Assembly: GCA_030248065.1 (NCBI GenBank)
Contig: JASAMV010007806.1
Span: 1-64,000 of the forward strand
Length of the DNA: 64,000 nt
From: Rhynchonema sp. JSB1_4
Lineage: Eukaryota; Nematoda; Chromadorea; Monhysterida; Xyalidae
Direction of reading: 5' to 3'
The notes under the pieces are model-generated. The model saw only the letters and a list, made by a program, of their open reading frames with translations. It was not told the origin of the DNA and did not search any database. The translations under genes were made by a program, and so were the position numbers. This document shows positions 23,501 through 32,932 of the stretch, piece by piece; position 1 is the first letter of the stretch; every line of letters begins with the position of its first letter.

Positions 23501-25882
23501 TCGCTCCTTGAATCCCTTTGGATAGTCCATTTTTTTAACACGCAATGTACTTTCACTGGCCCAAAAAGATACGGAACCGAATTATGTAGTTCCAATCTGA
23601 ATCAAACAATCAACGATCACCTACCTTTATATTGACAGAAGTCTCCCGAATAGAGTCGTTCGCAAATACAACCGCCGTCGGGTGTTGGATGACCGTGAAA
23701 GAAGCACGAATTCAGAGCCGGTGCTAGATTGGGAAAAAAATGATGGAGATGATAAATTTTTTTTGTTTTTTTGCAAATGGTCGAAGAAAATATAACGCAC
23801 CCAGAATATTTGTGGCCAGACCGTCCGCTGTGCCGTATCTTCGCACCTGAAGGAGCATGACGACAGATTATCGGTCTTATTAGACTTTAAGCCTAATTTT
23901 AAGCGTTTCTAATTCAATTTTTATTCAGGCTTTATGTTTCAGGCCGATTTCGACTAAAATATACGTTAACGGCACCGCAGGCGTCGGATTATCGGGTTTT
24001 ACTCGATTTTAAGCCTGAGTTGGACATGATTGTCTAATTTAGGCTCATTCAGGCTTGATGTTTCAGGCTGATTCAGACGAAAAAGGACATCGTCTCGTAC
24101 CACACTGATGTCCGCGCATGACCAGAACCAGAAGTTCTGTGCCTGATCAATGGCCTCACGCTCCAACTGCAAGATACATCGATCACATTTGATCTCGAGC
24201 GGAATGGTGACCGTGAATGACGTTGTGCTGGAAAACATCGACGACAAAATGATCGCGGCATGAATATGGCTTTCCAAATATTTTGCTCAGTGCATCTTTT
24301 TGAATTGTCTTCGTCTTGTGGTGACATGCTAGTGTATTTTTCGTCGCGATGATGTACTGCATTTAGAAAACGAAGAAAAGTATATGATCACGAGAATGTT
24401 CGGAAACCGAAGAACTATCGGCCACCTACATAGGTCGGTTTATACTCTGACTGCCTGTCAGTGGCAGTCAGAAATTTGTGACTGCCCGTTCGGTCAGCTC
24501 GTTAACAGAGCAAGAACGGTTGTTGGCTGGCATAGCGGTCAACGGACAGGGCCGAATACGCAATCACTACAAGCAATCACTCCCTTTGCAGGGGCACGTG
24601 TCGTGGTGGTGATTCTGACTATACTTCGCGGAAGTCAGAAGTATAAATCGACCTTTTTCTCATATGGTGACTACAGAGGCACAAACTCGATTCAAAAATG
24701 ATTTCTTTATCAAAGTTTATTTTTTATATCGACTGACCCTGGTTGGTCGCCATGCACAAATGTTCCCGATTGATTCGCCGTGAGTTGACGCATCGGCAGA
24801 CCGGCCTCGTCCAATAAATACAATTTAAATCCACCCTGAAATATCAAGGCAATATACATATATTAATATTATAATTTAATGAACCGTATTGATCAAGTTT
24901 GCCTTACCTCATGCATCAGTGCCATTCGCCATGTGACGTTGTAGGTCTCGCCAGCCACCAGCGTTGTGTACACATTCTGGCCTTTGCCTGGCAACAAATT
25001 GAGTTAGGGATCAGCCATATAGGGTGGTATTCTGGAAACGGCGTAAACGTTAGCTGGGTTGTTAAGATCGGTGTAAGTTCGGTCGAAAGCCCAGTGTCAA
25101 AACTGTTATCTGTGTCAGCCAGTGGATTGACGTACAGAACTTTCGCACACCGAGATTTACACCGACCTAACACCAACTGTTGTTTACGCCGTTTTCGAAA
25201 ATTCCATCCATGAGAGCCAAAGAAAATTTTTTCTATGTATGTCCGTGTTTCAGGTATTTGAAAGATGTACAAACCGCACACTTACAACTGACTGTGCTAA
25301 TTTTCCCATCAGCTATACTCTGACAATTCTTTTGGGAGAAACTTTTCAAACGCGTTGCCTGATCCGTAAAGCGCATGATGCGTGCACTGGCTACAGAAGT
25401 CACGTGACCGCTATAGCCAGTGCACGCATACTGCGCTTTACGGATCAGGCAACGCGGTTGAAAAGTTTCTCCTAAAAGAATTGCCAGAGTATAACTATGT
25501 ATAAAAAACAGAACCGAAACGAATTCGAATATCATACTTTTTCAAAAGGCCGAACAGCGACACACGAACATAGAAGCAGTTGTCTTTCGGAATTCGGGCC
25601 TATCTGGTCGAGCGCAAATCCGTGAAACATCAGTCCATCAGGACAAATCGTGTTTAGGCTCTGGCATGGCCTCAACCCCAATTCAACCCCCTCCACCTTA
25701 CCATTAACAGGTGCTGGTACTCCGCATGGTCCAGTAGTGCTGGCTGAATCTAAATAGTCAAGTGGCGGATATCGGGCGGGAGGGAATGTGAGCGAAATAT
25801 GGCTTGAACCAAATTGGCACGATAACAATATGAGAATGATTGATAGCGCTCGACCGCAATATGGTTCACGTGGCAAGGTCAT
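11850..25882 (-). CDS. secreted EGF-like / DOMON domain protein, 672 aa, 16 exons
   Basis: The CDS is the complement of 25702-25882, 24908-24987, 24738-24835, 24101-24227, 23801-23846, 23625-23723, 21040-21168, 18501-18589, 15613-15973, 14891-14970, 13697-13813, 13097-13201, 12927-13002, 12497-12639, 12228-12336 and 11850-12028. All junction phases agree (2019 nt). Residues 1-27 are a signal peptide. Residues 28-177 are a conserved extracellular N-terminal region (FPPARYPPLDYLD, PCGVP, FWFWSCADI). Residues about 183-254 hold two EGF-like repeats (CICERLYSGDFC; CYCAPGRFGANC). Residues about 270-640 are a DOMON domain (WTVQRDIEFIMEV, GWRPP, HPMDCTDIVFGS, MIWAKG) split by a long Pro/Gln-rich insert (about 315-515). 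DOMON domains bind haem or sugar in other proteins, but the ligand here is unknown. The weakest junction is donor GCC|GTATTC of exon 14 (12497-12639). Confidence 0.85.
14491..14538 (+). repeat. (GT)24 microsatellite
   Basis: An uninterrupted 48-nt GT dinucleotide run lies in the intron between exons 13697-13813 and 14891-14970 of the EGF-DOMON gene. It is a likely length polymorphism. Long minus-strand ORFs over it read His-Thr repeats and are not genes. Confidence 0.95.
16272..16470 (+). pseudogene. 18S rRNA 5'-region fragment, copy 1
   Basis: It matches the highly conserved start of eukaryotic small-subunit rRNA, for example CTCAAAGATTAAGCCATGCA, TACAGCTGTTCTTTCTTGGA and GGATAACTGTGGTAATTCTG in the right order. 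About the first 200 nt of the gene are represented, and the rest is absent. Substitutions at universally conserved sites (CCGAGAATAATTCATT) mark it as a dead fragment. Confidence 0.85.
16560..16712 (-). pseudogene. 18S rRNA 5'-region fragment, copy 2 (inverted)
   Basis: The same 18S region lies on the opposite strand in the other arm of the palindrome. In places it is closer to functional rRNA than copy 1 (CCGCGAATAACTCATT), so the arms have drifted independently. Confidence 0.85.
18183..18403 (-). mobile_element. MITE, TIR AGGTCGRTTTATACT, copy 1
   Basis: A 221-bp element bounded by AGGTCGATTTATACTTC and GTATAAACCGACCT. The internal sequence (CAGTCACAAATTTCTGACTGC-like, GACAAGGCCGTGATTGCC) is shared with 24432-24654 in opposite orientation. 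No ORF is seen. It lies in an EGF-DOMON intron. Confidence 0.75.
19084..20737. mobile_element. 1.65-kb palindromic TTAA-flanked element
   Basis: Termini AGGGCTCGGGACATAACCG / CGGTTATGTCCCGAGCCCT are flanked by TTAA on both sides (19080-19083 and 20738-20741). Most of the length folds back: the arm around 19140-19270 pairs with 20560-20690, and 19500-19760 pairs with sequence around 20040-20320. It has no transposase ORF. A TTAA duplication is typical of piggyBac-type insertion, but the AGGG terminus is not the usual piggyBac end, so the superfamily is tentative. It is intronic in the EGF-DOMON gene. Confidence 0.75.
21600..21790 (+). repeat. degenerate minisatellite, CTTTTTGGGCCA-like units
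   Basis: About nine irregular units of 14-24 bp each contain TTTTTGG(G)CCA or TTTTGGGCC. The same unit in reverse orientation forms the array at about 23245-23375. Confidence 0.7.
21798..22122. mobile_element. TA-flanked MITE (GTCCGTCCA family), copy B
   Basis: Termini GTCCGTCCATCAGCTCATG / CATGAGCTGGTGGACGGAC are flanked by TA (21796-21797 and 22123-22124). Long subterminal arms pair (CGTTCTAATGAAAGAGAAATT with its complement near 22043-22063). It is the most complete copy of the family here. Confidence 0.85.
22372..23135. mobile_element. hAT-type non-autonomous element, TIR CAGGGTTGG
   Basis: It has inverted termini CAGGGTTGGATT / AATCCAACCCTG with a perfect 8-bp TSD, GTCATAAC, at 22364-22371 and 23136-23143. 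It is 764 bp long, AT-rich at both ends, with no transposase ORF. It lies in the EGF-DOMON intron between exons 21040-21168 and 23625-23723. Confidence 0.9.
23245..23375 (-). repeat. degenerate minisatellite, TGGCCCAAAAG units
   Basis: About seven units carry (C)TGGCCCAAAAG, the reverse complement of the 21600-21790 array. A stray unit occurs near 23558. With the array at 21600 it brackets a MITE (21798-22122) and a hAT element (22372-23135). Confidence 0.65.
24432..24654 (+). mobile_element. MITE, TIR AGGTCGRTTTATACT, copy 2
   Basis: It is bounded by AGGTCGGTTTATACTC and GTATAAATCGACCT, and is inverted relative to the copy at 18183-18403. It is 223 bp long with no ORF, and is intronic in the EGF-DOMON gene. 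Confidence 0.75.
25316..25491. mobile_element. near-perfect palindromic MITE, TIR TACTCTGRCAATTC
   Basis: A 176-bp foldback with TA on both sides (25314-25315 and 25492-25493). Arms pair over almost the whole length (CGTTGCCTGATCCGTAAAGC with its complement). Parts of the arm recur at 36382-36803 (CTTTACGGATCAGGCA) and a half copy at about 50200-50280. It lies in the first intron of the EGF-DOMON gene. Confidence 0.8.
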
Positions 25883-28800
25883 GACGGCAGTGTTTGGCTC
25901 CAATCAGCATCTAAAACATCAGAAGACGAAATGAGGGTTTCTCCAGCCTTTGACGAGGCCCTGTTTCACCACCCAGCCAAGTATTATGTCCATAAAAACT
26001 GGGTGTTTGGCAGATCTGTGGATGTATACCTACATAGATGGTACAATATTTTTGCTTCCGTCGCTGTGACATCATTAATCGATATATACATATATAACAG
26101 CATGAATCAGGTCAGGGGTACAACTTATTTGATACACACCTAAGGTCGTGGATATCTTGGATGGACGTTTTGTTTCCGTCAGAATCTTCAACCTAGATTA
26201 TGTGGATACTTGGTGCTGGATCCACCAATTGTGCTTCCAAAAAAACTTGTGACACAAGTATACCTAACTGTAACTGTAACTGTACGTGTAACTGAGGTGC
26301 ACTCCGAAAGCGACTTTCTCTGTTATCCAAAACGGAACAGCCCCGCCCGCACTGCATTTTGTTCATCGCAGGGCTGTAACTCAGTTTTTGTCCGCGTCAC
26401 TATTTTTAATTTGCAAGAAAAGTGCCGTTCCAAGTTGCACAACTTACAAATTCAGATCAGTCTAGAACCGCAACTGGGCCTAAATGTTGCACAGTGGTCA
26501 TTTGAGGTTAAAGTCAGGTGACCAAATATAAAATATATGAAAAGATCATCACGGGACGCGCCCGCGCCCGGCCCTTGTCTCGTGCAAACAGGTGGCAAAT
26601 ATTTGTATACACACGCACACATTCACGCTATGGTGCACTTACACCTTTGGTTTACCTAACTTGGTGAACAGACAAAGTTGGTCTTGCACAGAATCATGTC
26701 ATTTAAAAATTAAATGCAGTCCTTATTGAAACATCACCGAAGTCCAATGTATACATGTACTGCTTATTATTCACAAGGAATCACAAAAAAATTTGATCGA
26801 CGATGTTTCACAAGTGACACGCACACGCAAGATTCAAGATTTCGGACCGTAGGATTAAATTTAACGGACCAATCCGAATCTAACCGATATCGAACTCGCA
26901 GTTGCCCTAGTGTGCCTTCACCAAACAGCTGACCCCGAGAGGGCAGTAACAGGCTGAGTGCAACTTGATTTTTTTGTGACCAAACATTGACAACATCGCG
27001 TATTTCAGAGGGACCGGCCACTATGGGCTGGCCTGACTTGATCAATGCGAGATTTGTGGACAAACAATGGGAACGCAAAGGTCGATATGGCAACTTTTTC
27101 GTGTTGTTTATGCATTGCATATTTTTGTTGTTGAGGTATATATGTACGTCACTGTGCGCATTGTTAGGTCTTGTTCATATTTGTTTGTGCTTCGTTTCAT
27201 GTTTTTTCGACAGCACAGCTTGACTGTTTTCCACTGTCTGAAAATTTTTGGTCATTCTTCATTTGAGAAGATCCCACAAAGTCCGTGTAAAACACAGTTT
27301 TGTCGAAGTTGAGCCAATCTGATGAAATTCTTCGTTCGAAATAAAACTTCGCTTGTTTCAAAGGCACCAATTCTGCTAACCTTGTGCGCATTTGTGAGCA
27401 ATTTGCTGCAGATATTTCGGTTGCACGTTTGTTCTTGGTGGCTCGCGAAAGGCCAACAGATTTCAGCGGAGACCAAGGATTTGCAGCCCGGCAAATAGAG
27501 ATTTTTTCTCAATCGCAAAAAAGCATCGACGTTCGGGCCGCCGTTAACTCTAGTTGATGGGTGAAATTTAGCAGGTTTTGGTGTAATCGCATCCGACCGG
27601 GTATGGGAAAGTTGCAAAATTTATACGGAGGCACACGAGTTTCGGATTCAATGTCAAAGCTTTGAAATCAGCAGCAAGACGTGCAAGACGCAAAACATCA
27701 CAACAATTCTAATTACTTTTCGCCAAGCAGGCCGACAGTTGGCTGCAAGTCTTGGGTGTGTGCACGTGCACTATGCTTCGTTCTGTGCATTCTTGTAAAA
27801 ACACGTTCATGTTTATGACCACCATTTTGGACCCGCTTTTGGCCACCCAGTTAAAGACACCCGATAAGGCTTAAACAGCAAGCACGTAGTTAAATTACAT
27901 TTTTGAAAAAGCACTCAAACTCAAAGTGGCATAAGAACAATAAAATGAAAAAATCGTTAATTTTTTTAGCACTTGATAAAACGATGCCGTTGGCGGCATC
28001 GCAAATTTTTTGGGATCCCCATCGTGGATGGCTATTGCTCTTCTCTGGAAACTTGATTTGTTGATGTTTCACACAAGAGATTATTGATCGATCGATAAAC
28101 TATACACAACAACAAGCCAGTACTTCGTGAACAAGCCCCTCATTTTGCAGAGAGCAGCTGTGATCTGTCCCATCCAGGGATCCACTGGGTTCGGGTGTGA
28201 CCATTTTTTTTCAAAAATGCACCAAACAAGTTCAACTTACGCCTTTTGGTTCGAATGCCGATTCACACATAACGTAACAGTACGGAAACCCAAAGTGCAC
28301 TTGAACCTGTCACACGTCGCCCTGCATAGCCCATACGCACAAAACATACTCAGGCCCGCAAGCAACCGAAGTTATTTACAGGCTACATACAGCCAGATGG
28401 GTCTCTAACGCGTTGTTGAATAACGAATTGCCTCTGACCAGATATTGGTGGGGCTGTTTGGGATATATTGCGGCCGTTGTGGAGCACTGAAGTAATGTAG
28501 GCATGTGTAATTATTGGTGATATAAACTTCGGGTCCCAAGTTCGTAGCGCACTGATACAGTACAGACGGCACAGCTGCTTCAGGCTGATAAATTTGTCGG
28601 CAACGCTACCGCCTGTGATTCGTGTGAACGCAGTTGACTGGGTGTTTCTGCTTATGCCACACACGAGGTGACGCGTGCAAACTAATAGCGCGACGTCTGT
28701 GCAGCCCCAAATGAGGCCGAACGCATGATTGCTTTTTACACACTTCCATTCCCGATGACAACGACAACCTACATTGACATCACAACTACAGACATCGTGC

Positions 28801-30521
28801 TGCGTTTCACAGGCAGTTGCGTTGACCTCATTAGTGTAAGCCGCTATTTACACACCAAAAGTTGTGGCCGGCGGGCAGCTGCACAAAGTTTTCAGCACAT
28901 ACAGTATGTATCTATGTATCTGCAATGCCGCACTTGCCACTTATTGGCAGCCGGTGTACCCCAATCTGTGTACAATATAACCTGTTGCGAATCCCGTACG
29001 GAATGCCGCGCAGTTTTGAAATATTTTTTGTCAGCGAAAAGCCTGCAATTCCGGTTTTTGACGTCAACTCTGGACCTTCTGCGGCCGGCTGCAGCGCAGT
29101 CGACCAATGTGCGCAGAAACTCGAATTTAAAATGTGAATCGAGCCTTTTCGGATTTTTCAGGCCTACACTACTTGGGAAAATAGAAACACCATGCCAGAA
29201 ATTAAGTCCAAGCTAAATACAGATTCTGTTTGTTGATCAAATTCCCCTATCAGCGAATAGGTCAATACCCACAACAAATGATGTTTCACATGAAAGTCAA
29301 CAATTGTAGGTTCACCAAGATGCTGTCCTTCGATATCCACACAATAAACGATACACAATGCGAGCATTTACAGGCCGGACAACAAGCACGTTATCGTTAG
29401 GGCATCGCGCAACGAAGTAGCCAAAACTTTAGCTCGGATGGTGGAGCTAATGCTTCCGATATATGTTTGTGGAGTCAAAAGTTGAGACACAAAACATCTG
29501 TGTGTTCACCGAAACAGCTCAAATGCATATGGTGTTACACGATAGATGTTTTGTCCCGCATTTCAGAGTAACCCCCCCCCCCCAACCCAGAATGTATCCC
29601 AAAAACCGGCTTTTCGTGTGTGGCGCGCTATACAGCTTCAGCTGCAAGCAAGTGAAACGAAACAAGTGAAAAACTTGTGTGTGGCAGCTGCCCTGTGTGC
29701 ACCACACACGTGTACCAATTGAGGTGCTACTTTATCACCAAAATGATGCACCAAAAGGGTTCCAGTTCCGGGACCCCGAAAATGCATCCAAACAGCCATG
29801 GTGCGTGGAATATTTGGGAGAACTTGATGCAGATTCAGAATTGACTGTGGCTTTTTGGCGCTGCATTAAATCCATGTCATTGTATACCAACCGTTGTGCA
29901 CCTTCCAGGCAACTGCTTCTAAGTTGTCAGAGCGCAAGTTAACCAATCATATCAGGGAGCAAGCCACCAAGCTGCGAGCAAAAGGTTTTCATTTTTTCAT
30001 TTCTCGCGCCCAAATGCTATACGGTATATATTGGTGGGATGTTTTGTGTAAAGTTTTGTATTCCTCGCGTGGCTTATGTTTTGGTGCACCACAACTGTAA
30101 AAAAGAACTGCATACCCGCATGCGCGCGCCGGTTGAAATGTAGGCGCCAACAAGGTTGTTGGGTACAAAGAGAGAGAGAGTTTCGCGCCGCACCATACCG
30201 CACCCACTAGTCATTTCAAAAGGTGGAACATTTATACTTCCAGTAACGATACACTTTGCAACACGATTGAGTTTATGAGATTTGACGGTGTACTTTTATG
30301 AACGTTTTGTTTTCGCAAGCTGCCGTACGGTGCATTTTTAGTGGATATTGTTCAATATCTTAAAAAAACGGTTTCCTGCTTTGTATATCGCATGTTGTTT
30401 TTGGACTGACCGGATATGTTGAATGAAATTGTTGTTATTCCGTGGAAAAAGTACATTTTCTTTATGCCACTGTAAAGTTAGTTCGATTAAACTTCTTAGT
30501 AAAATTTATGTTTTCTTTCAG
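25883..30521. other. 4.6-kb intergenic region between divergent genes, no gene seen
   Basis: This lies between the start of the EGF-DOMON gene (-) and the first calexcitin exon (+), so it should hold both promoters. Several ORFs of 70-160 codons (longest on + at 28725-29216) have poor composition and no domain, and I do not support them. Three exact copies and one near copy of the TGATGTTTCA motif are here (26727, 28062, 29279; 26802). A poly-C run lies at about 29573-29583. Confidence 0.45.
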
Positions 30522-30578
30522 GGTGATTATAATCAGTGACTTTCAACACCGAGCCATTTCCATTGCAGCGCAGCCATG
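30522..30578 (+). CDS. cex: calexcitin alternative first exon 1 (5' UTR plus initiator ATG)
   Basis: An acceptor-like TTTCTTTCAG precedes 30522, and a strong donor ATG|GTGAGT ends the exon at 30578. Only the start codon (30576-30578) would be coding. Joined in phase 0 to the exon at 32933, it gives a 203-residue protein starting M-STTQHEEL. If instead it joined exon 2, the first ATG would be out of frame and upstream of the true start. Alternative first exons are therefore the simpler reading. Confidence 0.55.
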
Positions 30579-31658
30579 GTGAGTTGAGTGCACAGATTCA
30601 TTATATTTAGATTATTTCTTCGGTTTTGTCTCTTCCTAGTGACTTCTTAATTCTGGCTGAAGCCCTAATTCTATATGTTTGAGCTGATCACCATACAGAA
30701 CACTTTGGTCCCACAAGCCGAGCGAGCCGAAAATTTTAGAATCCGATCCCACACCACTAAATAAAGTGGGTAGACTGTTCCTGTTGACTACTTCCAAATA
30801 ATTTCATTTTAAAAGACCAACGGGGTGCGAGAAATCGGATGGTTCCCTTCCCACTGCGCTTGGAGGTTTGGAGGTTCCCAGATTCACTACATCGAAAGAA
30901 ATAAGGGGCTAAAAACCACGTACAAAGTTCAATAAAACCACAACACATGTGTGATTTAATGGTGTTTGTACTCCTGAAACTCACATCCGCCGACTGGCAC
31001 CGGAGAAATTCCATTAGGACCCCTTGGGGGTTATTTGGGACAACTTTTATGAATTTTATAAACCAAAACTTTCTTCAAAATAATCCCCCATTCGGAAAAC
31101 TTCCAAAAAAGCCCCAGGGGATTGTGTTGCAGAATGAAATAAAAGCGTTGCAAGGTAACCTACTCTTGCGCCTTCAAATGGAAGAGGCTTCGTTAGGGAT
31201 TTTCTAAACCGTTGTTATCGTACATACATACGCTGCTTTTCTTCACCAAAACCTTCGTTTTTATTGAACCTTCTGGACCAAAATGTTCGAATTATCTTGT
31301 GCAGAACACATACAGCTTACTTTCCTCAATTTTTACCAATCATGTGGCGGGGCTATAACCAGAAAATTCCGGTGCCTACGTGCATTTGTTGAAACAGGCA
31401 GCTCCAGCTCCAAGCTCAAGCCGAAGTTCACAAGTGTATGTACGTACAATATTATAAAGCCCCAAAAGGTCTCAGATCAGTGGTTGCGAACATCAATTTT
31501 CTTTTCAATTTTTACAATAGATACCTAGATTTTTCACTTCAAATTTTTGCTTTTCCAGTTTCAGCAGAGTGTACATATATATGTATATTCCATAGATCTG
31601 CCTATATAGATTGCTGACAATTAATGTTGAACCGTATTCAACTGTTTGCCCCGTCAGC

Positions 31659-31730
31659 ATGTCGCATCACAAAGGCAAACTCGGCAAAATGCAGCCACAT
31701 GTGCCGCCCTCGAAAATGACTCCGGACGAA
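31659..31730 (+). CDS. cex: calexcitin alternative N-terminal exon 2
   Basis: After acceptor CCCCGTCAG (exon from 31658), an ATG at 31659 opens 24 codons rich in His, Lys and Pro, ending at donor GAA|GTATGA in phase 0. It joins the exon at 32933 and gives a 226-residue long form. A Gly/His/Lys-rich tail could alter localisation or membrane association, but that is inference. Confidence 0.7.
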
Positions 31731-32354
31731 GTATGATGTTCGGTTTTTGCCGTAGCGGGTTTTTTATTTGGTTATTTCTTAATTTTCTAATGTGTAACTT
31801 TACAAACTGACATTTATGGTCGATGTATCACAGCTGTAAACGTTTAGTCCATGTGCAGAGAATTTGAGCTCGCGAAAAACAGGGAAAGGATAAATCACAA
31901 CTTTTCAGCCTCAAACTGGCAGAGAATTCGGAAATCATGGTTATGAATCTATAGGACAACTGAAGCTCAAACTCTTGAAACAAGTAGCAGATCACTAGAG
32001 CAAATCCGCAGGAAAGAAATAAAAAATGCCGCTTTTTTCTTTTTGAAAAAAATTTTACCGCTGTTTTCGTCCAAAAACAACAAAACGTCGGCTGGTTTTT
32101 TTGCAAGTTCGCGCAACAGGCCAGAAACGATACACAACTAGACGGTAACACATAGCAGCTTGGCATATCAGTAATGCATCAGATGTGGATAAAGTCCGCC
32201 GAATAAAATGCCACTATGTACGTACATATGTCACTGTGGGCCAATGTTTCGTTGGTCCTAAACCGACACGAATCTGCGTTTATTTAACAGCGGAATTTAT
32301 CCTCGAATAAGCATTAAAATTAAAATTAACACGTAAATTAAATAATCCACAATT

Positions 32355-32540
32355 ATGGCATCTAGTCCCGTGTCCACCAACGTAGTGAACCTTGAGCCCC
32401 CCTCAATCCCTGGTCATGAATCGCTGCCAAAACCGCGTAAAGGCTCGCGTGTTGGTCAGACTCTGCCGCATCCGTGGAAAAATCCTGAAATCGTGGGTGG
32501 TCTCTCTCTGATTTTGGCCTTGATTAATCAGGCAAACTAA
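32355..32540 (+). CDS. possible third alternative N-terminal exon
   Basis: A 61-codon ATG ORF with a Pro/Ser-rich, plausibly coding composition lies in the intron before exon 32933. Phase-0 donors (AAC|GTAGTG near 32382 or ATC|GTGGGT near 32490) could splice it in frame to the common exon. Otherwise it is a chance ORF. There is no independent support. Confidence 0.3.
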   Translation: MASSPVSTNVVNLEPPSIPGHESLPKPRKGSRVGQTLPHPWKNPEIVGGLSLILALINQAN

Positions 32541-32932
32541 TGTTTGAATCATAGAAATATTGGTGTGTACTGTTGCATTAAAAATATACAAAGAAATTGT
32601 AAAAAAGGCATGATCCTCGGGATTGGGGACCCGCCCGATTTCGGTCACTAATGGTCATTGTCATTGTGAGCGCTATTTTCCAAATGTTGCAAATTTCCAA
32701 ATTCGCTGGCCGTACAGTACACCCTCCCAATTTAATGCCAAGCTCCAAGTCCTGAAACATTGTGCACAGCTGCCTGCCTGGCTGGCAAGCTGCGCGTGGG
32801 CCCACGATCGTCAGAAGATTAACGGCTGATAGGAGGGACCCAATATCGCGCTGGTTTCCCTATGAAGAAGACGGACTGTATTACGGACTGAACTGAATCG
32901 TAATTTTTATCTTCAAGCCCGCATTATTGCAG

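Noticed and set aside
28725..29216. 163-codon plus-strand ORF in the intergenic region
   Set aside because: Composition is irregular (Cys/Ser/Thr-rich, no domain), another ORF overlaps in a second frame, and no splice or regulatory context supports it.
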